Assembly (NCBI GenBank): GCA_046154965.1 | Contig: JBJXDY010000014.1 | Location: 1-26,904, forward strand | DNA from: DATKFM01 sp046154965 | Lineage (GTDB): Bacteria > Pseudomonadota > Alphaproteobacteria > Dongiales > Dongiaceae | Reading direction: 5' to 3' | Length of the DNA stretch: 26,904 nucleotides | Part shown: in pieces, positions 14,304-22,546 of the stretch | Layout of the letters: each line of letters begins with the position of its first letter | Numbering within the stretch: position 1 is the first letter of the stretch | Program-made: the position numbers and the translations under genes | The notes under the pieces: generated by a model | What the model saw: only the letters and a program-made list of their open reading frames with translations | Told to the model about the DNA's origin: nothing | Databases searched by the model: none

Positions 14304-15737
14304 ATGATCGCCGCAAGGAGCAGCCGGGGGTTGAAGCTGGCTCTGGCTGTACTCGTCGTATCAGCGGCTGCAGCCACGCCGGAGTCGTCCCGCGGCGATG
14401 AAACGGCGGTTCCGGGCTCTGGAGAGCAGATTCGCCTGTCCTTCGCGCCGGTCGTCAAGAAGGCCGCGCCGGCGGTGGTGAATATATACACCCGCCGGAC
14501 GGTGAAAACGCAGTCGGCCTCGCCGATGTTCGACGATCCGTTCTTCAAGCAGTTCTTCGGCGACAATTCCGGCCTGGGCGGGTCGCGGGAGCGGGAGCAG
14601 AACTCGCTTGGTTCCGGTGTCATCGTCAGCACGGATGGCTTGGTCATCACCAATGAACATGTGGTGCATGGCGCCGAGGACATCACCGTCGTGCTGGGCG
14701 ACCGGCGCGAGTTCGATGCCACCGTCGTCACCCATGACGAACGAACCGACCTGTCCGTGTTGCGCATCGATCCCAAAGGCGAACAGCTTCCGACGCTGGC
14801 TTTCGCGGACTCCGAACGGATCGAGGTCGGCGACCTCGTGCTCGCCATCGGCAACCCATTCGGTGTCGGCCAGACGGTGACCAGCGGTATCGTCTCCGCG
14901 GTCGCCCGTACGCAAGTGGGCATTTCCGACCTTGGCTTCTTCATCCAGACCGACGCCGCCATCAATCCCGGCAACTCCGGCGGCGCGCTCGTGGATATGA
15001 ACGGCGATCTCCTGGGCATCAACACGGCGATCTTTTCCCGCAGCGGCGGCTCGATAGGCATCGGCTTCGCCATCCCCGCCAACATGGTGGCGACGGTGGT
15101 GGCCGCGGCCGGGCAGGGTGGACGGCCCGTGCGCCCCTGGATGGGCGTGACCGGACAACCGCTGACCCGCGAGCTGGCGGAAGGTTTCGGCATCGACCGG
15201 CCCGGCGGCGTCGTGCTCAACCAAGTGCATCCGAAAAGCCCGGCGGCCGCGGCGGGCCTGGAGCTCGGCGACGTTATTCTCACCTTCAACGACCACGAAG
15301 TGCTGGATCCTGCGGGCCTGCGGTTCCGCGTCGCCACTGCCAAGATCGGCAGTCAGGCGAAGCTGCGGGTGCTGCGCGACGGCAAACCCGAGGACATCAC
15401 CATTGCGCTCGTGGCGGCGCCGGAAGATCCGCCCCGCAACGAAACCATGCTCGAGGGCGGCAATCCGCTGTCCGGCGCTTCGATCGTGAATCTATCGCCC
15501 GCGGTCGCCGAAGAATTGGGCATCGACGATGCTTGGGAAGGCGTCTTGGTCGTCTCGGTGGCGCGGGGCAGCGCGGCGCGCCGCATCGGCCTCAGGCCCG
15601 GCGATCTGCTGCTGCAAATCGCCGGCGAGGAAGTCAAATCAGTATCGGATGTCCAGGCAGCGATCCGGCGTCCCGCCGAGAGCTGGCGCCTCACCATCCG
15701 TCGCGGCGGCCGGGTTCACACCATCGTGCTCTCCTAA
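14304..15737 (+). CDS. Periplasmic Deg/HtrA serine endoprotease with two PDZ domains
   Basis: The 477-residue product is a DegP/DegQ-type protease that degrades or refolds damaged envelope proteins. A short basic N-terminus and a hydrophobic run at residues 10-24 form a signal sequence. The trypsin-like domain covers about 45-270, with the catalytic triad H119 (TNEHVV), D149 (RTDLSV) and S225 (NPGNSGGA). PDZ1 spans about 275-370 and PDZ2 about 390-475 (GLRPGDLLLQIAGEEV). No lipobox cysteine is visible. GGAG lies 7 bases before the ATG. It begins a new transcription unit after the rplQ terminator, with rarA 8 bases downstream. Whether it is DegP, DegQ or DegS-like cannot be settled here, but two PDZ domains argue against DegS. 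Confidence 0.93.
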   Translation: MIAARSSRGLKLALAVLVVSAAAATPESSRGDETAVPGSGEQIRLSFAPVVKKAAPAVVNIYTRRTVKTQSASPMFDDPFFKQFFGDNSGLGGSREREQNSLGSGVIVSTDGLVITNEHVVHGAEDITVVLGDRREFDATVVTHDERTDLSVLRIDPKGEQLPTLAFADSERIEVGDLVLAIGNPFGVGQTVTSGIVSAVARTQVGISDLGFFIQTDAAINPGNSGGALVDMNGDLLGINTAIFSRSGGSIGIGFAIPANMVATVVAAAGQGGRPVRPWMGVTGQPLTRELAEGFGIDRPGGVVLNQVHPKSPAAAAGLELGDVILTFNDHEVLDPAGLRFRVATAKIGSQAKLRVLRDGKPEDITIALVAAPEDPPRNETMLEGGNPLSGASIVNLSPAVAEELGIDDAWEGVLVVSVARGSAARRIGLRPGDLLLQIAGEEVKSVSDVQAAIRRPAESWRLTIRRGGRVHTIVLS

Positions 15738-15745
15738 TCGCAGAT

Positions 15746-17086
15746 ATGCCGGCCATGCGTCGCGACAGCAGTGCATCCAGCGGCCTGTTCGAGTCCTTGG
15801 CGCCGCGGCCGCTGGCCGACCGACTGCGGCCCAAATCCGTGGACGAAGTCGTCGGCCAGGATCACCTGCTGTCGAAGCAGGGCCCCATCGGCCGCATGAT
15901 CGCCTCGGGGCGCTTGACCTCGATGATCCTCTGGGGGCCGCCGGGCTGCGGCAAGACCACTCTGGCGCGCCTGCTGGCGGAGCACACGAAGCTGCATTTC
16001 GAGCCGCTGTCGGCGGTGTTCTCAGGCGTCGCCGACCTGCGCAAGGTGTTCGAAGCCTCGCGCGCCCGCCGCGCCGCCGGGCAGGGAACGCTGCTGTTCA
16101 TCGACGAGATTCACCGGTTCAACCGCGCCCAGCAGGATGGCTTCCTGCCTTATGTCGAGGACGGCACGGTGATCCTGGTGGGCGCCACGACGGAAAATCC
16201 GTCCTTTGAGCTGAACGCGGCGCTGCTGTCGCGGACACAGGTGTTCGTCCTCAACCGCCTTGACGATGCCGCGCTCGAGAGCCTGCTGGCCCGCGCCGAA
16301 GCGACGGAAAGCCGCAAGCTGCCGCTCGATGCGGAGGCGAGGCAAGCACTGCGCGCCATGGCCGATGGGGACGGCCGCTACCTCCTGAACATGGCGGAGG
16401 AATTGTTAGCGCTCCCGGCCGCGACGCCCCCGCTGGACACGAAGGCTCTGATGGCAGCCGTGCAGCGCCGCATGCCGCTCTATGACAAGGCGCAGGAGGC
16501 GCACTACAATCTCATCAGCGCCCTGCACAAGTCGCTGCGCGGCTCCGATACCGATGCGGCCCTCTACTGGTTTGCCCGCATGCTGGCCGGCGGCGAGGAT
16601 CCGCGCTACGTCGCACGGCGTCTGGTGCGCTTCGCCGTCGAGGATGTGGGCTTGGCCGATCCCCAGGCGCTGCCGCAGGCCATCGCGGCCTGGGAGGCCT
16701 ATGAACGCCTCGGCTCGCCGGAAGGCGAACTGGCATTGGTGCAGTGCATCGTCTTTCTGGGAACCGCGCCGAAATCCAATGCGCTCTATCGCGCCTACGG
16801 CGCCGCGCGGGAGGCGGCGAAGGACACGGGATCGCTGACGCCGCCGATGCATATCCTGAATGCACCGACGCGGCTGATGAAGGATCTCGGCTACGGCAAG
16901 GGCTACGAATACGACCACGATGCCGCCGACGGATTTTCCGGCCAGAACTATTTCCCGCCGGGCATGAACAGGCGGAATCTCTACGAGCCGGTCGATCGCG
17001 GGTTCGAGCGGGAGATCCGCAAGCGGCTGGAGTACTGGGATCGGCTTCGCCGCGAGCGGGGCTCGGAGGGCGAAGGCAAACCATGA
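15746..17086 (+). CDS. rarA: Replication-associated recombination AAA+ ATPase RarA/MgsA
   Basis: The 446-residue cytoplasmic ATPase acts at stalled replication forks and is related to clamp-loader subunits. Visible motifs are Walker A GPPGCGKT (64-71), Walker B LLFIDEIHRF (116-125) with D120 and E121, the sensor-1 region VGATTENPSF (145-154) and an LLSR arginine motif near 161-163. The C-terminal half has the family segments GSDTDAALYWFARMLAGGED and PNxP-like NAPTRLMKDLGYGKGY. The frame runs upstream into the protease gene; ATG 15746 is the first start after that stop, with ATG 15755 as an alternative. The stop overlaps the crcB start as ATGA. Confidence 0.95.
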   Translation: MPAMRRDSSASSGLFESLAPRPLADRLRPKSVDEVVGQDHLLSKQGPIGRMIASGRLTSMILWGPPGCGKTTLARLLAEHTKLHFEPLSAVFSGVADLRKVFEASRARRAAGQGTLLFIDEIHRFNRAQQDGFLPYVEDGTVILVGATTENPSFELNAALLSRTQVFVLNRLDDAALESLLARAEATESRKLPLDAEARQALRAMADGDGRYLLNMAEELLALPAATPPLDTKALMAAVQRRMPLYDKAQEAHYNLISALHKSLRGSDTDAALYWFARMLAGGEDPRYVARRLVRFAVEDVGLADPQALPQAIAAWEAYERLGSPEGELALVQCIVFLGTAPKSNALYRAYGAAREAAKDTGSLTPPMHILNAPTRLMKDLGYGKGYEYDHDAADGFSGQNYFPPGMNRRNLYEPVDRGFEREIRKRLEYWDRLRRERGSEGEGKP

Positions 17087-17463
17087 GGATCATCCTGGCC
17101 GTTGCGTTCGGGGGCGCCGTCGGCGCCACGGCGCGCTATCTGATGGCCGGCCAAATCGGCCGCTGGTTCGGCACCAGTTTCCCCTGGGGCACGCTGGCGG
17201 TGAATGTGCTGGGCTGCGTGATCATGGGCCTGCTGGTGGAGGTTATGGCGCTGAAATGGTCCATGACGCCGGGTATGCGCGCCTTCCTCACCGTCGGCGT
17301 TCTCGGCGGCTTCACCACGTTCTCCAGCTTTGCCCTGGATACCGCGACCCTGGCCGCGCGTCATGACGCGATGGCGACCGGGTTCTATGTCGCGGGGTCG
17401 GTCGCGCTTTCAATCCTCGGCTTTTACGCCGGCATGATCCTGGTCCGTCACCTCATTCCATGA
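17083..17463 (+). CDS. crcB: Fluoride channel/exporter Fluc (CrcB)
   Basis: The 126-residue product is a four-helix inner-membrane protein that works as an antiparallel dimer to let fluoride leave the cell. Hydrophobic segments lie at about 3-22, 35-55, 65-87 and 98-121. Family motifs are GTLAVNVLGC with N41 and GGFTTFSSF (75-83), whose F80 and F83 match the phenylalanine box that lines the pore. It overlaps rarA and rluC by four bases on each side, so it is probably made by translational coupling. There is no room for its own fluoride riboswitch, which suggests constitutive expression (inference). Confidence 0.95.
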   Translation: MRIILAVAFGGAVGATARYLMAGQIGRWFGTSFPWGTLAVNVLGCVIMGLLVEVMALKWSMTPGMRAFLTVGVLGGFTTFSSFALDTATLAARHDAMATGFYVAGSVALSILGFYAGMILVRHLIP

Positions 17464-18428
17464 GCGGCGTGCAGAACCTGACCGTTGCCGCCGACGAGGC
17501 GGGCCTGCGGCTCGACCGCTGGTTCAAGCGGCATTTCCCGGCGCTGACCCATGGCCGCCTGGAGAAGCTGCTGCGCACCGGACAGATCCGCGTCGACGGC
17601 AAGCGCGCCGCCTCCAGTCTCCGGCTCATCGCCGGCGCCGCCGTCCGCGTGCCGCCCTTGCCGCAGCAGCCGGCTCCAGCCGCAACGGAACCGCGGCCCG
17701 TCAGCGCCAAGGACACGCGCGCGCTGCAGGCATCCGTGCTCTACAAGGACGACGACATGCTGGCGATCGACAAGCCGGCGGGCCTGGCGGTGCAGGGCGG
17801 CTCGAAGCTGGACCGGCATCTCGACGCCATGCTCGATGTCCTGAGTTTCGGCGCTGCGGAGCGCCCGCGCCTGGTGCACCGGCTGGACCGGGACACCAGC
17901 GGCGTACTGCTGCTGGCCCGCAATGCCCGGGCGGCGGCGGCGCTGGCCGGGGCCTTCCGCGACAAGACGAGCCGGAAGACCTACTGGGCGATCGTGGTGG
18001 GCGTGCCGAAGATCCGCCAAGGCCGCATGGATCTGCCGCTGGCAAAGCTGCCCGGTCGGGCGGGCGAGCGGGTGGTGCCGGACGAAGAGGGCAAGTCGGC
18101 GGTCACCGAGTATCGTGTATTGGATCATGCCGGGCAGAAGGCCGCTTGGCTCGAGATGTGGCCGCTGACCGGCCGTACGCACCAGCTCCGCGCCCATTGC
18201 GCGGCCCTGGGGACGCCCATCCTCGGCGACGGCAAGTATGGCGGCGCCCAGGCCCATCTCAATATAGGGACCACCGGCAAGCACCTAATGCTGCTGGCGC
18301 GGTCGATCTCCATCCGCGCGCCAGGTGGGCGGGAAGTGACGATTACCGCGCCCGTCCCGGCCCATATGGCGACAGCGTTCGAAGCGCTGGGATTCCGGCC
18401 CGGGCCGCGAGCGCGCGTAGGGCGTTAA
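17460..18428 (+). CDS. rluC: RluA/RluC-family 23S rRNA pseudouridine synthase
   Basis: The 322-residue product converts uridine to pseudouridine in RNA. An S4-type RNA-binding domain covers about residues 14-64 (LRLDRWFKRHFP, LLRTGQIRVDGKRA). The catalytic domain follows, with the motif HRLDRDTSG at 140-148 and catalytic D143, plus GRTHQLRAHCAALGTPILGD. The S4 domain and length favour RluC (positions 955/2504/2580 in E. coli) or RluD; the exact target site is not provable from sequence. The ATG overlaps the crcB stop as ATGA. A gap of 179 bases separates it from the next gene. Confidence 0.88.
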   Translation: MSGVQNLTVAADEAGLRLDRWFKRHFPALTHGRLEKLLRTGQIRVDGKRAASSLRLIAGAAVRVPPLPQQPAPAATEPRPVSAKDTRALQASVLYKDDDMLAIDKPAGLAVQGGSKLDRHLDAMLDVLSFGAAERPRLVHRLDRDTSGVLLLARNARAAAALAGAFRDKTSRKTYWAIVVGVPKIRQGRMDLPLAKLPGRAGERVVPDEEGKSAVTEYRVLDHAGQKAAWLEMWPLTGRTHQLRAHCAALGTPILGDGKYGGAQAHLNIGTTGKHLMLLARSISIRAPGGREVTITAPVPAHMATAFEALGFRPGPRARVGR

Positions 18429-18607
18429 CCAAATCTTCGGCGCCGGACCCGCTTCTCCTCGCGCGGATTTGCCTATGTATTCCATAATTTAGTCGGCGGT
18501 GTTCGCGGCCGGCTTGCCGCCGCCTTTACGGTCATTTCACCAATTTTGTTGATAGTCGGACGCGACCCCCAGGCCCGGTGCGGGCAGCGTTTGGAGTTTA
18601 GACAGCA
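18429..18607 (+). other. Intergenic region ahead of the ParA-AsmA gene
   Basis: These 179 bases include an AT-richer patch around 18470-18490 and 18536-18555, unlike the GC-rich surroundings. CGGCGG near 18493 can pair with CCGCCG near 18516, followed by CTTTAC, which might be a weak end for the rluC transcript. I found no convincing -35/-10 pair, but a promoter for the downstream gene is expected here. TTGGAG lies about 10 bases ahead of the ATG at 18608. Confidence 0.3.
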
Positions 18608-21600
18608 ATGCGCGTCCTCGCCTTTGCATCCCAGAAGGCCGGCGCCGGCAAGACCACGCTGGCGGGCCACATCGCCGTGCAGGCGCAGAAGAGCGGCAGC
18701 GTCGCGGTCATCGACGTCGATCCCGAGGCCCATCTGGCCGACTGGTGCGCCAAGCGGGCGGATCAGCCGCTGCGTCATGTCCATGCCACCCAGGCGGAAC
18801 TGCTGCAGAAGATCGAAGCGTTGCGCAGTGAAGGCATCGATCTCGCGGTCATCGACACGCCACCGGCGCTCAGCCACTCCATTGAGACCGTGTTGCGGGC
18901 CGCGGATCTTGTGGCCATACCGACGCGGCCCTACGGGCATGATCTCAATGCCGCCAATGCCACGGCGGAACTGGCGCGTCAGGCCGGCAAGCCGTTCGTC
19001 TTCATCGTCAACGGCGCGCAGGCGGATGCCGAGCTGCCTGCCGACCTGGTCATGACCCTCGCGCAGTTCGGTCCGGTGGCGACGACGTCGATCCCGCGCA
19101 GCCTGGCCTTTGTCGATGCGATGATCGAGGGGCGCACCGTCTCGGATAGCGGGGCGGAAGAAGCGGCTGCCGGCACCGTCGCGCAGCTCTGGAAGTACCT
19201 GGCGAAGAAGCTGCCCAAGGCCGCAAAGGCCGGAAGGTCCAAGTCTATCGCCGCCGATGCCGCCGCTGCCGAGGCGCCGCCGCTGTTCACGGCAAAGGCG
19301 CCGACCCGCAAGGCCGAGACTTTGCCTCTTGCGGATGAGGCGCCGGTGACCAGGGCTCCCGATGACATAGCAGACGAAGCGAACGAGCCTGAAGCCTCGG
19401 CGCCGGTTCTTAAGGTGCCCGCGAGGCGTCCGCCGCCGCCGAAACAGGAACAGAACAGCGAACCCGTTGCAATGACCGCAGCAAATCCACCGCCGCCGCA
19501 GACCGGCCGCCGCCGGTCCCGCTGGCGCCTGGTGAAGATAGGGCTGGCGGCCGGCGTCAGCTTGGTGCTGTTGGCCGGTGTCGCGGCAATCGTCGCCGTC
19601 AGCAACATCGATCCCCGGACTTACGCCGGACTGATTACGACAGCCGTTGAAGAAGCGACCGGACGAAAGTTGGAGATCAATGGCGATATCGACATCGCTC
19701 TCGGCCTGACGCCCGGCGTCGTGATCGAGGACATCACTCTTTCAAATGCAAAATGGTCCCAGCAGCCGCTGATGGCGTCGGCGAAGCGGCTCGAGGTGGA
19801 TATCCGCCTGCTGCCGCTGCTGTTTGGCGATGTGAAAATCAGGCGCATCATTCTGACCGGCGCTCAGGTCAATCTGGAACGCGCCGCCGACGGCAAGGAC
19901 AACTGGACATTCGCCGCATCTGCGGAGCCGGCACCGGCGGATGCCGGCGGCGAAAGCGGCCTGCCTGAGATCCATCAAGTTCGCATCGAGGATTCGAGGT
20001 TCGTTTTCGACGATCAGGCCGCGAAGGAGCATCGCGAGGCCGAGATCGGGCTGCTCAAGCTGACCGCCGATGGGCTGGATCAGGTATTGGAATTCGATCT
20101 GGCCGGCGCGATCGATGGCCAGCCGCTGAAGGCCGAAGGCGAGATCGATAGTCTCAAGGCGCTGATGGACGGCGGCGACCTCGCGATCGACGTCGAGCTG
20201 CAATCCGGCGAGAGCCGGCTCGCGGCCGAAGGCAGCATTGAAGCGCCTTACTTTGCCGCCGATATGGAGTTGAACATCGAAGGCAGCGGCCCGACGCTGG
20301 CCGAAATCGGCCGGCCCTTCGGAATCGCGCTGGCCGAGCGGGGTCCGTTCAAGATCAGCGGCGCGCTCAGCGGCGGCGACAAGCAGTACAAGGTCGACGA
20401 ACTCGACGCATCCGTTGCGCAGAGTGACCTTAAGGGCAATGCGGCCCTGGATTTCCGCGGCGAGCGGCCCAACATCATTGGCGCGCTGCAGAGCAACCAT
20501 CTGGATCTCTCTGATATCCTCGGCGACGAGCCTGCAGCCGAACCCGCGGCTGCGGAACCTGATGATGGCCGGCTCTTCTCCGACGACAGGATTCCGTTCG
20601 ATGCGATCAAGGCCGTGGACGGCGACCTGACCATCGATGTCAAATCTTTCGTCAGCAACTCCGTCGAGCTGAAAGATGTCACCGGCCACGTTGTCCTCGC
20701 CAACGGTGTGGCGACCTTGTCGCCGTTCCGCGCCGGCATCAGCGGCGGACAGCTGGTCCTGAGCTCGGTGGTCAATGCCGTGGGCAAGACGCCTGTCGTC
20801 ACGCTGCGCACCAATGCGGATGGTATCAGCGGCAACGATCTGCTGGGCCTGCTCGGCCTCGACGGCGTGCTCGGCGGCGGCAGCGCCAATCTGGCGCTGG
20901 ATCTCAACGGGCAGGGCGACTCCCTGCGCGATCTCATGGGAACCCTCGGCGGCGCGGCGCAGCTCCATATGGCGGGCGGCTATGTCAACAATGACTTCGC
21001 GCGGTTCCTCCTGGCCGATATGACGCAGATGATCGCGACGGCCGGTCAGGGCGGCGCCGGCGTGAGCTGTCTCGTGACCTCGTTCGACGTAAAGAACGGC
21101 GTTGCCACCAGCAAGAAAACGGTGATCGACGCGCCCGGCGCCGCGATCGTCGGCAGCGGCAAGATCAATCTCCGGAAGGAAACGATCGGCATGCGTTTCG
21201 AGCCGGTGGCCAAGCAGATCGGCCTGTCGCAGTTTGCCGTGCCTGTCGATGTGGTCGGAGCGCTGGGTTCGCCCAGCGTGCGGCCTGATGCCGTTGCCGG
21301 CGCGACGGGTATCGTGGGCACTACGGCGGCGCTGGCCACGGACAATGTGCTGGGCGTGATCGGCAGCGCCACGGGCCTGGCCACGGGACAGGCGTCGACG
21401 CGCGGCATTCCCTCCTGCGGCGCGCCGGCGCCGATGCCGGCGACCGCCACCGTCACGCCTGAAGTGCAGCTTGCGCCAGCCGAGGAAACTGCCCTGCCGG
21501 AAGGTGCGTTGGTCGAACCCGCGCCTGCGGTCGCCACGGAACCCGCTGCGACGACAAACACAACGACAACGGCGCCGACGACGACAACGACGAAACCCAA

Positions 21601-21742
21601 GCAGAAAGCCACGGCGTCGAGCAGCGACGAAAGCACGCTGGACAAGGCCGGGAACTTCTTGGGCAATGTCGGCAGCAGCATCGATGGCCTGTTCGAAGGC
21701 ACCACCAGCACCGACACCTCGAACGCCACCAAGGGCAAGTGA
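18608..21742 (+). CDS. ParA-type ATPase fused to an AsmA-family membrane/periplasmic protein
   Basis: One 1044-codon frame joins two families. Residues 1-200 are a ParA/MinD-type P-loop ATPase: deviant Walker A KAGAGKTT (10-17) with signature K10, Walker A' DVDPE (36-40) and Walker B VIDTPP (81-86) with D83. Residues 201-304 are an Ala/Pro-rich linker. RRRSRWR leads into one membrane helix at about 311-332. Residues 333-940 resemble AsmA: TGRKLEINGDIDI, LGLTPGVVIEDITLSNAKWS, and near the end FDVKNGVATSKKTVIDAPGA and GSGKINLRKETIGMRFEP. An acidic Ala/Pro insert lies at 640-654 and a Thr-rich tail at 980-1000. By the positive-inside rule the ATPase is cytoplasmic and the AsmA part periplasmic. 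Function of the fusion is unknown; AsmA relatives are linked to phospholipid transport and outer-membrane biogenesis. Confidence 0.85.
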   Translation: MRVLAFASQKAGAGKTTLAGHIAVQAQKSGSVAVIDVDPEAHLADWCAKRADQPLRHVHATQAELLQKIEALRSEGIDLAVIDTPPALSHSIETVLRAADLVAIPTRPYGHDLNAANATAELARQAGKPFVFIVNGAQADAELPADLVMTLAQFGPVATTSIPRSLAFVDAMIEGRTVSDSGAEEAAAGTVAQLWKYLAKKLPKAAKAGRSKSIAADAAAAEAPPLFTAKAPTRKAETLPLADEAPVTRAPDDIADEANEPEASAPVLKVPARRPPPPKQEQNSEPVAMTAANPPPPQTGRRRSRWRLVKIGLAAGVSLVLLAGVAAIVAVSNIDPRTYAGLITTAVEEATGRKLEINGDIDIALGLTPGVVIEDITLSNAKWSQQPLMASAKRLEVDIRLLPLLFGDVKIRRIILTGAQVNLERAADGKDNWTFAASAEPAPADAGGESGLPEIHQVRIEDSRFVFDDQAAKEHREAEIGLLKLTADGLDQVLEFDLAGAIDGQPLKAEGEIDSLKALMDGGDLAIDVELQSGESRLAAEGSIEAPYFAADMELNIEGSGPTLAEIGRPFGIALAERGPFKISGALSGGDKQYKVDELDASVAQSDLKGNAALDFRGERPNIIGALQSNHLDLSDILGDEPAAEPAAAEPDDGRLFSDDRIPFDAIKAVDGDLTIDVKSFVSNSVELKDVTGHVVLANGVATLSPFRAGISGGQLVLSSVVNAVGKTPVVTLRTNADGISGNDLLGLLGLDGVLGGGSANLALDLNGQGDSLRDLMGTLGGAAQLHMAGGYVNNDFARFLLADMTQMIATAGQGGAGVSCLVTSFDVKNGVATSKKTVIDAPGAAIVGSGKINLRKETIGMRFEPVAKQIGLSQFAVPVDVVGALGSPSVRPDAVAGATGIVGTTAALATDNVLGVIGSATGLATGQASTRGIPSCGAPAPMPATATVTPEVQLAPAEETALPEGALVEPAPAVATEPAATTNTTTTAPTTTTTKPKQKATASSSDESTLDKAGNFLGNVGSSIDGLFEGTTSTDTSNATKGK

Positions 21743-21787
21743 CGCCCCCTCGTTCCGGCAAGCTGGACAAGTTTCCTCCTCCATGAC

Positions 21788-22540
21788 ATGACCTGCGCCG
21801 GCCGCCGAACTGGCGGGCGGCTGCGATTGGTCAAAGGCGAAGGCTTGAAACGCGTCTACAAGAAAGTCGCCGTCGAAGCCGTTGATGGCGGCTATCGCGT
21901 CACCCTCGATGGCAAGCCGCTCCGTACGCCGGCGCGGGCGCCGCTGGTGCTACCGCGGCGAGCGCTGATCGAAGCGATCGCCGCCGAATGGGACGCCCAG
22001 ATCGAAAACGTGCAGCCGAAAACCATGCCTGTCATGCAGCTGGTCTCGACGGCGATCGATCGGGTCGTGGCGCAGCGCGACCGCATTGCCGCCGACATCG
22101 CCGGATATGCGGCGACGGATCTGGTCTGCTATCGCGCGGAGCTGCCGGCGGATCTGGTGGCGCGGCAGCATAGAACCTGGCAGCCGCTGGTGGATTGGGT
22201 GCGGCGCGAGTTCGCTGCGCCGTTGAAGGTTACGGTGGGCGTGATGCCGCAACCTCAACCTGCCGAAGCGCTTCAGGCATTGCGCCGCGCCGTCGACGGC
22301 CTCGATGACCTGGAACTCACGGCGATGCAGGCGCTCACCGGCGTGTGCGGATCGCTGGTCATCGCGTTGGCCCTTCGCAGCGGTTTTATCGACGCCGATG
22401 AGGCCTGGGCGGCGTCGCAGCTCGACGAAACGTTCCAGATCGAGAAATGGGGCGAAGATGCCGAAGCGGCGAAGCGGCGCCAGGCGCTCCTGACCGATAT
22501 CCGGGACACCGCGCGCTTCCTGGAGCTGCTGCGCCGGTAG
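21788..22540 (+). CDS. ATP12-family F1-ATPase assembly chaperone
   Basis: The 250-residue product belongs to the ATP12 family, known in mitochondria to bind free F1 alpha subunits during ATP synthase assembly and common in alphaproteobacteria. Visible features are KRVYKKVAVEAVDGGYRVTL, DGKPLRTPARAPLVLP, EWDAQ, a TMPVMQLVSTAIDRV segment, ATDLVCYRAELP and the C-terminal DEAWAASQLDETFQIEKWGE. The start is uncertain: ATG 21788 has no Shine-Dalgarno sequence, while in-frame TTG 21845, preceded by AAAGG with 7 bases spacing, would begin right at the conserved KRVYKK. TTG 21827 is another option. Its stop is 6 bases from that of the convergent Kef gene. Confidence 0.9.
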   Translation: MTCAGRRTGGRLRLVKGEGLKRVYKKVAVEAVDGGYRVTLDGKPLRTPARAPLVLPRRALIEAIAAEWDAQIENVQPKTMPVMQLVSTAIDRVVAQRDRIAADIAGYAATDLVCYRAELPADLVARQHRTWQPLVDWVRREFAAPLKVTVGVMPQPQPAEALQALRRAVDGLDDLELTAMQALTGVCGSLVIALALRSGFIDADEAWAASQLDETFQIEKWGEDAEAAKRRQALLTDIRDTARFLELLRR

Positions 22541-22546
22541 ACCCGT

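Noticed and set aside
15533..15745. An N-terminal extension of rarA overlapping the protease gene
   Set aside because: The extra 71 residues are Arg/Ala-rich shadow sequence in the protease gene; the family starts shortly before GLFESLAPRPLADRLRP.
19742..21784. A 680-codon open frame on the - strand, opposite the ParA-AsmA gene
   Set aside because: It is rich in Arg, Ala, Asp and Gln without any recognisable motif and mirrors the codon pattern of the + strand gene, as expected for antisense frames in high-GC DNA. The + strand product has clear family motifs.
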